From NCBI RefSeq assembly GCF_001971725.1, contig NZ_CP019388.1, positions 496,001-560,000 of the forward strand: 64,000 nucleotides of DNA. Direction: 5' to 3'. Positions 38,110-48,572 of the stretch are shown here, piece after piece; position 1 is the first letter of the stretch, and the number at the start of each line of letters is the position of its first letter. Source of the stretch: Winogradskyella sp. J14-2. GTDB taxonomy: Bacteria; Bacteroidota; Bacteroidia; Flavobacteriales; Flavobacteriaceae. A model generated the notes under the pieces. The model saw nothing but the letters and a program-made list of their open reading frames with translations. It made no database searches and was not told where the DNA came from. The translations under genes were made by a program, and so were the position numbers.

Positions 38110-38595
38110 TTATTTAATAAACCGACTGTGCCAACTTTCACTTGCTGGTACCTCCCAATTGTCTTTAAACTCTGCGATATTAGTGACTAGGTTATTAAAA
38201 ACAATGGTATTTTTGGATACAGAATTATTTTTAGCCATTTTTTTGAAGTCCATTAATGGTTTGTAGGCAATGAATTCCCCTTGTTTAAAGGACACATTCA
38301 TCTTATCCATTAAATCGACATTATAGTCTTTTTCTAACTGTTGAATAAAATGTACAGATGCATCAATTGAGCAACCTGTAGCCATGTTAAGATTTTGATT
38401 TAAAGCAATAACGATAAAGCGCTTGTAGACAATCTTAAAGCCAGCTTGTAAATCTTTACCATGTGCCGTCCAGGCTTCTATAAAAGTTTTAAGCTTAGAG
38501 GTTAAAGCTTTTATTTCTTCTTCAGAAAAACTTCTGTTAGCTTGGTATATCCAAACGCGTGATTCGTCTGGTAATGTATCAAAATCTACGAGCAT
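38110..38595 (-). CDS. Conserved Bacteroidota protein of unknown function
   Basis: 161 residues, soluble, with WIYQANRSFSEEEI near the N-terminus and WTAHGKDLQAGFKIVYKRFIVIALNQ in two adjoining stretches (about 42-67). Homologues are often labelled ABC transporter ATPase, but I see no Walker A, Walker B or ABC signature, so that name should not be carried over. A conserved Cys (ATGCSIDASVHFIQ) may be functional. It is 9 bp downstream of the Fe-S protein gene and shares its operon with the MlaD-like and dicluster genes. Confidence 0.8.
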   Translation of the reverse strand: MLVDFDTLPDESRVWIYQANRSFSEEEIKALTSKLKTFIEAWTAHGKDLQAGFKIVYKRFIVIALNQNLNMATGCSIDASVHFIQQLEKDYNVDLMDKMNVSFKQGEFIAYKPLMDFKKMAKNNSVSKNTIVFNNLVTNIAEFKDNWEVPASESWHSRFIK

Positions 38596-38604
38596 ATAAT
38601 AAAT

Positions 38605-39387
38605 TTATGAATTGGCAATCAACTCGGCGATATCCAATACCGAAATTTCACCTTCTTTTTCCTTGGCTTTTACACCATCGGTCATCATAGTATTACAGTA
38701 TGGGCAACCTGTGGCAATAATATCTGGCTTGGTTTCTAGAGCGTCTTCTGTTCTAAGCACATTGATATCCATATTCCCTTTTTCGGGCTCTTTAAACATT
38801 TGGGCACCACCTGCACCACAACATAAAGCTGTAGATTTGTGGCGTTTCATCTCAATAAGGTTAGCATTGGTTTGTTTAAGAACATCTCTTGGTGCGTCAT
38901 ACTCGCTATTGGCACGACCTAAGTAGCATGGATCATGAAATGTAATACGCTTTCCTTTGTAGGTGTTTCCTTCTAAAGTTAGACGACCAGAACTTATTAA
39001 TTCTTTTATAAATTGGGTATGGTGTACCACATCATAGTTACCGCCAAGACTAGGATATTCGTTTTTAATACAATTATAAGAATGCGGATCGCAGGTAACA
39101 ATGCGCTTCACCTCATAAGCATTAAGAATTTCAATATTCATCATGGCTTGCATCTGAAACAAAAACTCATTACCAGCACGTTTAGCAACATCGCCTGTAT
39201 TACTTTCTTCCTCACCCAATACAGCAAACGCTACATTGGCCTTGTGTAGAATTTTTACAAAAGCCTTTGATATTTTTTTCGCTCTATCATCGTAACTACC
39301 AGCAGAACCAACCCAAAATAAAATTTCTGGTTGCTTACCTTCTGCCATAAACTCTGCCATTGTTGGCACTTTTAGTTCTTCGCTCAT
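38605..39387 (-). CDS. CCG-domain Fe-S protein (heterodisulfide-reductase/LutA type)
   Basis: 260 residues with two cysteine-rich CCG modules. The second is complete: FHDPCYLGR (about 170-178), TALCCGAGGAQMF (about 206-218) and ATGCPYCNTMM (about 246-256). The first is reduced (TCDPHSYNCIKNEYP). Such proteins bind a [4Fe-4S] cluster and take electrons in succinate/lactate/glycerophosphate-type oxidoreductases. Its partner is the membrane dicluster ferredoxin gene directly upstream. Confidence 0.88.
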   Translation of the reverse strand: MSEELKVPTMAEFMAEGKQPEILFWVGSAGSYDDRAKKISKAFVKILHKANVAFAVLGEEESNTGDVAKRAGNEFLFQMQAMMNIEILNAYEVKRIVTCDPHSYNCIKNEYPSLGGNYDVVHHTQFIKELISSGRLTLEGNTYKGKRITFHDPCYLGRANSEYDAPRDVLKQTNANLIEMKRHKSTALCCGAGGAQMFKEPEKGNMDINVLRTEDALETKPDIIATGCPYCNTMMTDGVKAKEKEGEISVLDIAELIANS

Positions 39388-39477
39388 CTCTTAGATGTTT
39401 ATTTTTTATGAGTTGAATCGTTTAATCGTTTATATATTGAATCAAAAGCAAATTAAACGCTTAAACGAATCAACGTT

Positions 39478-40791
39478 CTAGTCTTCTTTAGCCCAATTTA
39501 AACGATCCATTTGGTTATAAGGCCAAGGTGCACCATTGTTTTCTATATTGGTCATCATGTTATTTAGCTCCATAGGTGCTGCACTTTGCTCCATTACAAG
39601 GTAGCGTCGCATATCTAAAATAATAGATAACGGATTAATGCTCACAGGGCACTCTTCTACACAAGCATTACAAGTGGTACATGCCCAAAGCTCTTCATTA
39701 GTAATATAATCTCCTAGTAATTGTTTGCCATCATCTTTAAATTCTCCACCATTGGCATCTATATTCTTTCCTACTTCTTCTAGACGATCGCGTGTATCCA
39801 TCATAATCTTTCGAGGAGACAGTTTTTTACCTGTGAGATTGGCGGGACAAGCAGAGGTGCAACGACCACACTCGGTACAGGTGTAGGCATTAAGAAGTTG
39901 AATTTGGTTTAGATCCATAACATCACTTGCACCAAACTTTGCTGGCACTTCATCTTCTGCTCCTTCTGGTGCTGCGGCAAACGGATCTGCATTAGGATCC
40001 ATCATCAACTTTACCTCTTTAGTAACAGCTTCTAGATTGTTAAATTTGCCTTTGGGCGTTACACTGCCAAAATAGGTATTCGGAAATGCTAAAAGAATAT
40101 GTAAATGTTTAGAATAATACAGGTAGTTTAAGAAAATTAGTATACCCACAATGTGTAGCCACCATGCGGTACGCTCTATAATGTGTAAAGTATCTGGATT
40201 ATCTCCAAACCAAGGTGCTATAAATTGTGAAACAACATTGCCATGGCCTAAATTCTGAAACGTTGTATCTGTAGCATTCATTATTAAAAACAAGCACATA
40301 AGCACCACTTCAAAATATAAAATAATGTTACCATCGTTCTTTGGCCAGCCGCTCATTTCTGAACTTAGAAAACGCTTTAGTTTTATGACGTTACGTCGCA
40401 ACCAAAATATAACCACAGACACTAAAACTAGTACTGCCAAAATTTCAAACGAACCTATTAAAAAACCGTATACCGATTCTGGTAAAACCTTAAGACCAAC
40501 ACGATGTGTACCAAAAAGACCATCGATAATAATTTCTAATACTTCAATATTTATAATAATAAAACCTACATAAACAACAATGTGCAAAAACCCTGCGATT
40601 GGTCGTTTTACCATTTTACTTTGGCCAAGCGCAATTCTGGCCATATTACGCCAACGTTCGCCTTTGTTATCGGTCGCATCAACAGCTTTACCCAGCTTAA
40701 TGTTGCGGATTAGCTTTTTTATATTGAGTGTAAAGTACCCAATACCTAATGCCAAGATGATTAAAAAAAGAATATTTGGAATGTATTGCAT
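39478..40791 (-). CDS. Membrane-bound 4Fe-4S dicluster oxidoreductase subunit
   Basis: 437 residues. The N-terminal half has about five membrane helices of the HdrE/NarI type. The C-terminal half holds two 4Fe-4S motifs CTECGRCTSACPANLTG and CTTCNACVEECPVSINP (about 320-415). With the CCG protein it forms a GlpC-like or HdrDE-like quinone-linked complex found in most Flavobacteriia, substrate unknown. Same operon as mlaD-like and downstream genes. Confidence 0.9.
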   Translation of the reverse strand: MQYIPNILFLIILALGIGYFTLNIKKLIRNIKLGKAVDATDNKGERWRNMARIALGQSKMVKRPIAGFLHIVVYVGFIIINIEVLEIIIDGLFGTHRVGLKVLPESVYGFLIGSFEILAVLVLVSVVIFWLRRNVIKLKRFLSSEMSGWPKNDGNIILYFEVVLMCLFLIMNATDTTFQNLGHGNVVSQFIAPWFGDNPDTLHIIERTAWWLHIVGILIFLNYLYYSKHLHILLAFPNTYFGSVTPKGKFNNLEAVTKEVKLMMDPNADPFAAAPEGAEDEVPAKFGASDVMDLNQIQLLNAYTCTECGRCTSACPANLTGKKLSPRKIMMDTRDRLEEVGKNIDANGGEFKDDGKQLLGDYITNEELWACTTCNACVEECPVSINPLSIILDMRRYLVMEQSAAPMELNNMMTNIENNGAPWPYNQMDRLNWAKED

Positions 40792-40802
40792 AACTAAGAC
40801 GT

Positions 40803-41750
40803 CTAATTAGTATTGATCTGCTCTGGTGTTGGTTCCGTATAAGGAATTTCGCGCTTAGAAAGAATCCTTCTATAGCGTGCAGGATGTAATTTTATATCCA
40901 GTAACAACAGTTGCAACTCTTTTGAGGCGGCTTCAAGGTTGTTGTAAAGACCAACGTCGTTAAGTAGCTTACCAAGTGTGCCATCGTTACTGTTTATTTT
41001 TGCTAATAATACATTTATGGATGTCAACGATTCATCAAATTTAGATACAGTTTTAGAGAGTTCCATATCTTTTATATCGTCTGACAACTTTGCAAGATTA
41101 GTACTGGTATTGTTAAAGTTATCTAGTATTGAATCAATCTTAGCATCGTTGGTTTTTATAAGACCTTGTACCGTGTAAGATAACGACTTAAACGATTTTA
41201 GCGTAGCATTAAGCTCTTCAATAGTATGTTTCAATCCTACTTCAGACTCGTCAACAACTAACTTATTAAGATTGGTCATTAAGGTATCTGCTGAACGTAT
41301 GGTACTGTCTAGATCAGAGCTAATTCCTGAAAAATTACTTTTTAAAGATGTTATTAAGCCTGGTTGTACTTCTGATGTTATAAAATCGCCTGGCTTGGCT
41401 AATTCTCCTTCGTTAGAGTTTACAATGGCCAGTGCATTACCTCCCATTAAACCGGTTTCATAAAGCCTAATGGTACTACTTTTAGAAAACTTCAACTTAG
41501 GATTCACAGAAAACGATACTCTTGTTTTTCCGGTTTCAAAATCGTATTTAATTTCCTCAACCTTGCCGACCTTATTCCCTTTTACAGTGACAGAAGATGA
41601 TGGGCTCAACGCATTATAATCAAACTCTGTATAGTAGGTGTTGGTATTGGAGAAAATATCATCCCCTTTTAAAAACGAAAACAAATAAATGAAAAGAGCG
41701 ATACCAGATAATACTAATATTGCGGTTTTTACTTCTCTTGAAATTCTCAA
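40803..41750 (-). CDS. MlaD/MCE-domain protein
   Basis: 315 residues. One N-terminal membrane helix (about 9-25), an MCE domain (about 35-120, SSVTVKGNKVGKVEEI, GLMGGNALAIVN), then a long amphipathic helical tail (about 140-280) ending in YRRILSKREIPYTEPTP. It is a phospholipid-transport-type periplasmic adaptor. The gene is 55 bp downstream of an amidase and 12 bp ahead of the dicluster gene. No MlaE/MlaF partner is in view. Confidence 0.9.
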   Translation of the reverse strand: MRISREVKTAILVLSGIALFIYLFSFLKGDDIFSNTNTYYTEFDYNALSPSSSVTVKGNKVGKVEEIKYDFETGKTRVSFSVNPKLKFSKSSTIRLYETGLMGGNALAIVNSNEGELAKPGDFITSEVQPGLITSLKSNFSGISSDLDSTIRSADTLMTNLNKLVVDESEVGLKHTIEELNATLKSFKSLSYTVQGLIKTNDAKIDSILDNFNNTSTNLAKLSDDIKDMELSKTVSKFDESLTSINVLLAKINSNDGTLGKLLNDVGLYNNLEAASKELQLLLLDIKLHPARYRRILSKREIPYTEPTPEQINTN

Positions 41751-41804
41751 TGGGTCTGGATTTGATTAAAAACAAAATTAGCAATAAAATTATTAATAAT
41801 AATT

Positions 41805-42932
41805 CTAATTAGTAGCAGATTTTAAAGCCTCATCAAGGGTAATCTGCGTGCCGCTTTTATTAAAAGCTACAACAAAGCTTGTAGTGTAGCCTTTAGACTT
41901 AGCCTCTTCTTGCAATTGTTTTACTTTGTTATAATCTGATGTGCTGCCGTAAAAATATTTATAAAGCTTACCGACTTTAAGCTTACTGATTTCAGACAAG
42001 CCCTTAAAATTGTACGATTTTGGAGCTAAATCCTTAGAACTCGCTGCAATTTGCACTTTAAAGGTAATGCCCTCATAAACCAATGGTAGACGCTCCAAGG
42101 TCGCTACAGTATCTACATCTAGTTTTTCAGTGCCTAGGATACTACGCCCTACATTTTGATCTATTTCTTTTTTATAATCTACAATGGCATCTTTAATAGC
42201 ACTGGCCATTTTAGACTGTCCGGCTTTTGTGTTTAAATAAGCACCTTCTTTAGTATTGGTTAAAAAACCAACTTCTACCAAAACACTAGGCATGTAGGTG
42301 TTTCGTATTACAAGAAGACTTGCTTGCTTTAAACCTCTACTCTTTCGTTTGGCCTTACTAATAAAGCTATCCTCTATTTTACGCGCCAATGCAATGCTTT
42401 GTTCTACATAGACTTCTTGTTCAATACCAATAGCTATGGTAGACTCTGGAGAACTCGGATCAAAACCTTCATAATGCTGCTCATAGTTATCCTCCAAAAA
42501 AATCACTTCATTCTCACGCTTGGCCACCTCAAAGTTTCTTCCAGTATTTTTTTCACCCAAAACAAAAGTCTCTGTACCAGAGGCTTGAGAGCTATGCGCG
42601 TTGCAATGTATAGATACAAACAAGTCGGCATCTGCTTTATTTGCAATATTGGCGCGCTCATGCAACTCTACAAACACATCGGTTTTACGTGTGTAAATGA
42701 CTTTGATGTCTTTATTCTTTTCTAACTCCTTTCCAACTTCTAATGTAACGTTAAGCGCTATGTTTTTTTCTTTGTAACCATTACCTAAGTTGCCAGAATC
42801 ATGACCACCATGCCCAGCATCCAACACTACAACAAACTTATCCTCTTGGGCATACAGTGGCTCCAAGCATGTTAAAGAAGTGATAAAAGTGAATAGCAAG
42901 AATACTATTATATATTTTCGCGTCGTTTGCAT
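41805..42932 (-). CDS. N-acetylmuramoyl-L-alanine amidase with SPOR-like tail
   Basis: 375 residues. Signal peptide at about 1-28. Amidase_3 domain (about 33-245) with VVLDAGHGGHDSG carrying the first zinc His, the NKADADLFVSIHCNAH segment with the second His, and VLVEVGFLTNTKEG with the catalytic Glu. A C-terminal SPOR-like region (about 295-365, TFKVQIAASSKDL) probably binds denuded glycan at the septum. Divergent from lptD. Confidence 0.93.
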   Translation of the reverse strand: MQTTRKYIIVFLLFTFITSLTCLEPLYAQEDKFVVVLDAGHGGHDSGNLGNGYKEKNIALNVTLEVGKELEKNKDIKVIYTRKTDVFVELHERANIANKADADLFVSIHCNAHSSQASGTETFVLGEKNTGRNFEVAKRENEVIFLEDNYEQHYEGFDPSSPESTIAIGIEQEVYVEQSIALARKIEDSFISKAKRKSRGLKQASLLVIRNTYMPSVLVEVGFLTNTKEGAYLNTKAGQSKMASAIKDAIVDYKKEIDQNVGRSILGTEKLDVDTVATLERLPLVYEGITFKVQIAASSKDLAPKSYNFKGLSEISKLKVGKLYKYFYGSTSDYNKVKQLQEEAKSKGYTTSFVVAFNKSGTQITLDEALKSATN

Positions 42933-43038
42933 ATGTAATCTAACGGTTTATAAACTCTAATTATTACGCTGTGTATTTAGTAATATCCTATTTTTAAACT
43001 TTAGAAATTTTAATAAGATAATCACAAAAAAATATCTG

Positions 43039-43046
43039 TACTTTTG
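43039..43046 (+). promoter_or_regulatory. -7 box of lptD
   Basis: TACTTTTG fits TAnnTTTG exactly. It overlaps the furthest upstream in-frame TTG (43044), so translation should begin downstream. Confidence 0.5.
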
Positions 43047-43094
43047 GCGTTTCAAAAACCGAGCCATAATTTTACAAAAATACATCTAAAAGGA

Positions 43095-45845
43095 TTGCGT
43101 ACAAATAGTTTACACATACTTTTTGCCTTGAGTTTTACAGTGTTTATCAACACGTTGAGCTTGGCTCAAGAATTACCAAAAAAAAATGAAGGTATCCCTT
43201 CTGAGCAAAAAACCGATACCACTGTTGTGGCTAAAGATAGGATTGAAATCCTAGCGGACTCCTTATTAAATCCGCCAGTAAGTACCAAAACCGTTGACTC
43301 TACCAAAAATGATTCTCTTAAAAAAGAGGGGTTTCTAAAAGACGTCGTAACATATAAAGCTAAAGATTACGTAGCCATAAATCAAAAAAAGCAACAAATA
43401 AGATTGTTTAACGAGGCCGTAGTGCAGTACGAGGATATGGAGATTAAGGCTGGTATTATTGTTATAGATTACAGCAAAAATCTGGTATATGCTGGCAGAC
43501 TAAAAGACTCAACAGGATACTCACAAAAACCCGTTTTTACACAAGGTGCTAATGTTATCGAACCCGATTCCATTATTTTCAACACAGACTCTAGAAAAGC
43601 CCTTATTTTTAATTCAGTAACCGAACAAAGCGGCGGAACTGTTATTGCCGAGCGTACCAAAAGAGAAAACGACTCTGTATATTTTATATCTCGAGGTAAA
43701 TTTACAACCTCAGAAAACCTCGAAGATCCCGAGTACTATATCTTAATGAACAAAGCTAAGATTGTGCCTAACAAAAAGATTGTAACTGGTATGAGCCAAA
43801 TGTACATTTACGATGTACCAACACCCATCGCTCTTCCTTTTGCGTTTTTCCCAATGTCCAAAAAACAAACCTCTGGTATCATTTTCCCATCCTTTGGCGA
43901 AGACACGGGTAACGACAGAGGGTATTTTTTACAAAACGGTGGCTATTATTTTGCAATCAGTGATTATGTAGATTTGGCTGTATTGGGTGATTACTACACC
44001 AATGGTAGTTATGGTATACGATTACAAAGCAACTATGCAGTACGTTATAAGTTTAGAGGTAATTTTGGGTTTAGGTACGAGAAACTACTCAATAGCGAGC
44101 GTGGTTTTCCAGATTTTAGAGAAAGTACAATCTACAATATAAGATGGTCGCATAGTCAAGACGCCAAAGCCAATCCAAACTCTAGATTCTCGGCATCGGT
44201 AAACTTGGGTAGTAGTCAGTTTTTTTCACAATCCATCAACCAAGCCAATTTAGCAAATACGCTAACCAATACGTTGGCATCATCGGTGTCGTATTCAAAA
44301 ACCTTTCAGGGAGAGCCTCAGGTTAATCTAAACCTTACGGCCACTCATAATCAAAATACCAATACAGAGGCCATCAATCTAACATTGCCAACCATGCAGG
44401 CCTCTATGACCAGAGTTTTTCCTTTTGCACCAAAATCAGGCACAAAAAAGGGAGCCATTCAAAACATTAACTTTCAGGTAAACACAAGAGGCGAATATCG
44501 CATACAAACTACAGATTCCTTATTCGGAAAAAGTGAAATGTTCGATGATGCCGTAGCTGGTGTAAGGCACTCTATTCCTGTAACTACTAACTTTAAAGTC
44601 TTTAATCACTTTAGCGCTAGCGTTAACGCCAATTTTGATGAAAACTGGACATTCAGTACCGTAAAACGAAACACAATTTTTGAAGATGAAACCTCAGAAG
44701 CCATAAAAATCAATGGTTTCGATCGTTTTTTAACTTACAACTTTGGTACCAGTATTGGCACCACGCTCTATGGTATGTTCAACTTTAAGAAAAAAGACAA
44801 CAACCCCAAAATACAAGCCATTAGGCATGTTATGCGGCCTTCTATAAGCTACAGCGTTTCACCAGCTTTTGACCAATATTATGAAACTTACGATGTCATC
44901 GATGCCGATGGTACAACCATAGATCAAGTAGAATATACCCGATTCGAAAATTCCCTGTTTGGCAGACCTGGCAACCGCTATTCTAGCAATATAGGCATAG
45001 ATATAGGTAATAATTTTGAAGCAAAGGTGCGCTCTAAAGACTCAACCGAAACAGAACCAAAAAAGATCTTTTTACTAAACAACCTAAACTTAAGAGCAAA
45101 CTACGACCTCGCAGCAGATTCTCTCAATTGGTCAGATGTAACAGTCTCGGGTGGCACACAAATTCTTAACAAAAAAATGAACATTAACTTTGGTATGCGC
45201 CTTAACCCCTATGCCTTAGACAGTAACAATAACATCATCAATACATTTAATATCAATAACGGAGGTAGCTTATTTAGAATGACCTCTGCAAACCTAAACA
45301 TAAGTTACAGCTTAAATAACGATAGTTTTTCTGGCAAGGATAAAGAAGAGGAAAGAGACGAAGAAGCAGAACGCAACAGCGCCACGGCAAACGCAAGAGC
45401 AGATGATCTTTTTGGTGTGTCTCAAGATTTCGCAGACCAACGCCTTGGCGATCGAAAGAAGGAAAAAAGTGATGTGGAAGAAGAAAATAATGATTTCTAC
45501 AATTATAAAATGCCATGGAGCCTAAGACTATCTTACGTGGCCAACTATAACAATACAAGGCGACAAAACGAAATTACATCCCATTCCTTAATGTTTTCAG
45601 GTGATGTAGAATTATCTCCGCGATGGTCCATTGGTGCATCATCAGGTTACGACTTCTTAAATCAAGGCTTTACCTTTACGCAGTTACGCTTTGAGCGCGA
45701 TCTATTAAGCTGGAGAATGAATTTCTCATGGATTCCCTTTGGTCGAAATCAATCGTGGAACTTCTTCATCGGCATTAAGTCTAACTTACTAAAAGACTTA
45801 AAATACGATCAACGTCGCCAACCAGACCGTCAATTGGGTAACTAA
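43095..45845 (+). CDS. lptD: LptD-like LPS assembly outer-membrane protein
   Basis: About 916 residues from a TTG at 43095. A signal peptide follows (LHILFALSFTVFINTLSLAQ), then an OstA/LptA-like beta-jellyroll (about 90-230) and a long barrel. The conserved LPFAFFPMSKKQTSGIIFPS segment marks entry to the barrel, as in other Bacteroidota LptD. It inserts lipopolysaccharide into the outer membrane. The reading frame stays open up to 43044 (also TTG), but a -7 promoter box overlaps that position, so the later start is preferred; no ATG is available before the mature part. The stop is followed immediately by the 196-bp tandem repeats. Confidence 0.9.
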   Translation: MRTNSLHILFALSFTVFINTLSLAQELPKKNEGIPSEQKTDTTVVAKDRIEILADSLLNPPVSTKTVDSTKNDSLKKEGFLKDVVTYKAKDYVAINQKKQQIRLFNEAVVQYEDMEIKAGIIVIDYSKNLVYAGRLKDSTGYSQKPVFTQGANVIEPDSIIFNTDSRKALIFNSVTEQSGGTVIAERTKRENDSVYFISRGKFTTSENLEDPEYYILMNKAKIVPNKKIVTGMSQMYIYDVPTPIALPFAFFPMSKKQTSGIIFPSFGEDTGNDRGYFLQNGGYYFAISDYVDLAVLGDYYTNGSYGIRLQSNYAVRYKFRGNFGFRYEKLLNSERGFPDFRESTIYNIRWSHSQDAKANPNSRFSASVNLGSSQFFSQSINQANLANTLTNTLASSVSYSKTFQGEPQVNLNLTATHNQNTNTEAINLTLPTMQASMTRVFPFAPKSGTKKGAIQNINFQVNTRGEYRIQTTDSLFGKSEMFDDAVAGVRHSIPVTTNFKVFNHFSASVNANFDENWTFSTVKRNTIFEDETSEAIKINGFDRFLTYNFGTSIGTTLYGMFNFKKKDNNPKIQAIRHVMRPSISYSVSPAFDQYYETYDVIDADGTTIDQVEYTRFENSLFGRPGNRYSSNIGIDIGNNFEAKVRSKDSTETEPKKIFLLNNLNLRANYDLAADSLNWSDVTVSGGTQILNKKMNINFGMRLNPYALDSNNNIINTFNINNGGSLFRMTSANLNISYSLNNDSFSGKDKEEERDEEAERNSATANARADDLFGVSQDFADQRLGDRKKEKSDVEEENNDFYNYKMPWSLRLSYVANYNNTRRQNEITSHSLMFSGDVELSPRWSIGASSGYDFLNQGFTFTQLRFERDLLSWRMNFSWIPFGRNQSWNFFIGIKSNLLKDLKYDQRRQPDRQLGN

Positions 45846-48106
45846 CCGTCAGTTCGAGTGTTTTTAATCGCTAGCAAAGCGATTAAAAATGTATCGAGAA
45901 CCATTAAAGCAACGGTCAGTCTGAGCCTGTCGAAGACCAAACAAAACCAATACCCACAGTAACCGCCAAACCAAATTCCAACATGTCATGCTGAACTTGC
46001 TTCAGTAATTCAGCATCTCATCAAACCACAAAACAAATCTACCGTCAGTTCGAGTGTTTTTAATCGCTAGCAAAGCGATTAAAAATGTATCGAGAACCAT
46101 TAAAGCAACGGTCAGTCTGAGCCTGTCGAAGACCAAACAAAACCAATACCCACAGAGACCGCCAAACTAAATTGCGACATGTCATGCTGAACTTGCCTCA
46201 GTAATTCAGCATCTCATCAAACCACAAAACAAATCTACCGTCAGTTCGAGTGTTTTTAATCGCTAGCAAAGCGATTAAAAAAGTATCGAGAACCATTAAA
46301 GCAACGGTCAGTCTGAGCCTGTCGAAGACCAAACAAAACCAATACCCACAGTAACCGCCAAACTAAATTGCGACATGTCATGCTGAACTTGCTTCAGTAA
46401 TTCAGCATCTCATCAAACCACAAAACAAATCTACCGTCAGTTCGAGTGTTTTTAACCGCTAGCAAAGCGATTAAAAATGTATCGAGAACCATTAAAGCAA
46501 CTGTCAGTCTGAACCTGTCGAAGACCAAACAAAACCAATACCCACAGTAACCGCCAAACCAAATTCCAACAAGTCATGCTGAACTTGCTTCAGTAATTCA
46601 GCATCTCATCAAACCACAAAACAAATCTACCGTCAGTTCGAGTGTTTTTAATCGCTAGCAAAGCGATTAAAAATGTATCGAGAACCATCAAAGCAACTAT
46701 CAGTCTGAACCTGTCGAAGACCAAACAAAACCAATACCCACAGTAATCGCCAAACCAAATTCCAACAAGTCATGCTGAACTTGCTTCAGTAATTCAGCAT
46801 CTCATCAAACCACAAAACAAATCTACCGTCAGTTCGAGTGTTTTTAACCGCTAGCAAAGCGATTAAAAATGTATCGAGAACCATTAAAGCAACGGTCAGT
46901 CTGAACCTGTCGAAGACCAAACAAAACCAATACCCACAGTAACCGCCAAACCAAATTCCAACATGTCATGCTGAACTTACCTCAGTAATTCAGCATCTCA
47001 TCAAACCACAAAACAAATCTACCGTCAGTTCGAGTGTTTTTAACCGCTAGCAAAGCGATTAAAAATGTATCGAGAACCATTAAAACAACGGTCAGTCTGA
47101 ACCTGTCGAAGACCAAACAAAACCAATACCCACAGTAACCGCCAAACCAAATTCCAACATGTCATGCTGAACTTGCTTCAGTAATTCAGCATCTCATCAA
47201 ACCACAAAACAAATCTACCGTCAGTTCGAGTGTTTTTAACCGCTAGCAAAGCGATTAAAAATGTATCGAGAACCATTAAAGCAACGGTCAGTCTGAGCCT
47301 GTCGAAGACCAAACAAAACCAATACCCACAGTAACCGCCAAACCAAATTCCAACATGTCATGCTGAACTTGCTTCAGTAATTCAGCATCTCATCAAACCA
47401 CAAAACAAATCTACCGTCAGTTCGAGTGTTTTTAATCGCTAGCAAAGCGATTAAAAAAGTATCGAGAACCATTAAAGCAACGGTCAGTCTGAGCCTCTCG
47501 AAGACCAAACAAAACCAATACCCACAGTAACCGCCAAACTAAATTGCGACATGTCATGCTGAGCTTGCTTCAGTAATTCAGCATCTCATCAAACCACAAA
47601 ACAAATCTACCGTCAGTTCGAGTGTTTTTAACCGCTAGCAAAGCGATTAAAAATGTATCGAGAACTATTAAAGCAACGGTCAGTCTGAGCCTGTCGAAGA
47701 CCAAACAAAACCAATACCCACAGTAACCGCCAAACCAAATTCCAACAAGTCATGCTGAACTTGCTTCAGTAATTCAGCATCTCATCAAACCACAAAACAA
47801 ATCTACCGTCAGTTCGAGTGTTTTTAACCGCTAGCAAAGCGATTAAAAATGTATCGAGAACCATTAAAGCAACGGTCAGTCTGAACCTGTCGAAGACCAA
47901 ACAAAACCAATACCCACAGTAACCGCCAAACCAAATTCCAACATGTCATGCTGAACTTACCTCAGTAATTCAGCATCTCATCAAACCACAAAACAAATCT
48001 ACCGTCAGTTCGAGTGTTTTTAACCGCTAGCAAAGCGATTAAAAATGTATCGAGAACCATTAAAACAACGGTCAGTCTGAGCCTGTCGAAGACCAAACAA
48101 AACCAA
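45846..48106. repeat. 196-bp tandem repeat array, about 11.5 units
   Basis: Unit starts fall exactly every 196 bp: 45846, 46042, 46238, 46434, 46630, 46826, 47022, 47218, 47414, 47610, 47806 and 48002 (last one partial, to about 48106). Each unit joins three hairpin or REP-like modules: CAGTTCGAGTG...CGCTAGCAAAGCG...TATCGAGAAC; GGTCAGTCTGAGCCTGTCG; and GTCATGCTGAACTTGCTTC...ATTCAGCATCTCATC. Units differ by scattered point changes (for example ATCGC/ACCGC in the first stem, GCTTCAG/CCTCAG in the third) with no length change. No coding potential is credible. It fills the lptD-ridA spacer. Confidence 0.95.
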
Positions 48107-48191
48107 AAACAAAATAGTCACCATTTTATTCTAAAAAACCACGCAAATTACCGAATTTTAAACCCACTAATAATTGAAGCAACCTATACGC

Positions 48192-48572
48192 ATGAAAACT
48201 ATAATCAACACACCAAACGCACCAGCACCAATTGGCCCTTACAACCAAGCTGTTTTAGTAAACAATACCTTGTACACCTCTGGGCAAATAGCCTTGCATC
48301 CTAAGACCATGCAATTGGTTATGGATACCATTGAGGCCGAAACAAAACAGGTTATGGAAAACATGAAAGCAGTTTTAGCTGCTGCAGACATGACCTTTAA
48401 TAACGTTATTAAAACATCCATCTTTATTAGCGATATGCACAACTTTGCCAAAATCAATGCCGTATATGCCACGTATTTTAATGAAGACACTGCACCTGCA
48501 AGAGAAACTGTTGAAGTAGCCAACCTACCTAAGTTTGTAAATGTAGAGATCAGTATGATTGCGGTGAAATAG
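48192..48572 (+). CDS. ridA: Rid-family reactive intermediate deaminase
   Basis: 126 residues from the ATG at 48192. N-terminal PNAPAPIGPYNQAV, LYTSGQIALHP, and the C-terminal APARETVEVANLPKFVNVEI carrying the conserved Arg of the active site. It hydrolyses toxic enamine/imine intermediates from PLP enzymes. Length is normal. Its 3' half recurs as two broken copies downstream at 50091-50190 and 53074-53257, so this is the intact original. An upstream TTG extends the frame but has no support. Confidence 0.95.
   Translation: MKTIINTPNAPAPIGPYNQAVLVNNTLYTSGQIALHPKTMQLVMDTIEAETKQVMENMKAVLAAADMTFNNVIKTSIFISDMHNFAKINAVYATYFNEDTAPARETVEVANLPKFVNVEISMIAVK

Noticed and set aside
38110-38595. Name ABC transporter ATPase for this conserved gene
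   Set aside because: No Walker A, Walker B or signature motif is present in the 161 residues.
45846-48106. Tandem array considered as a CRISPR or as coding repeats
   Set aside because: Period is 196 bp with no variable spacers, and every frame is interrupted in each unit.
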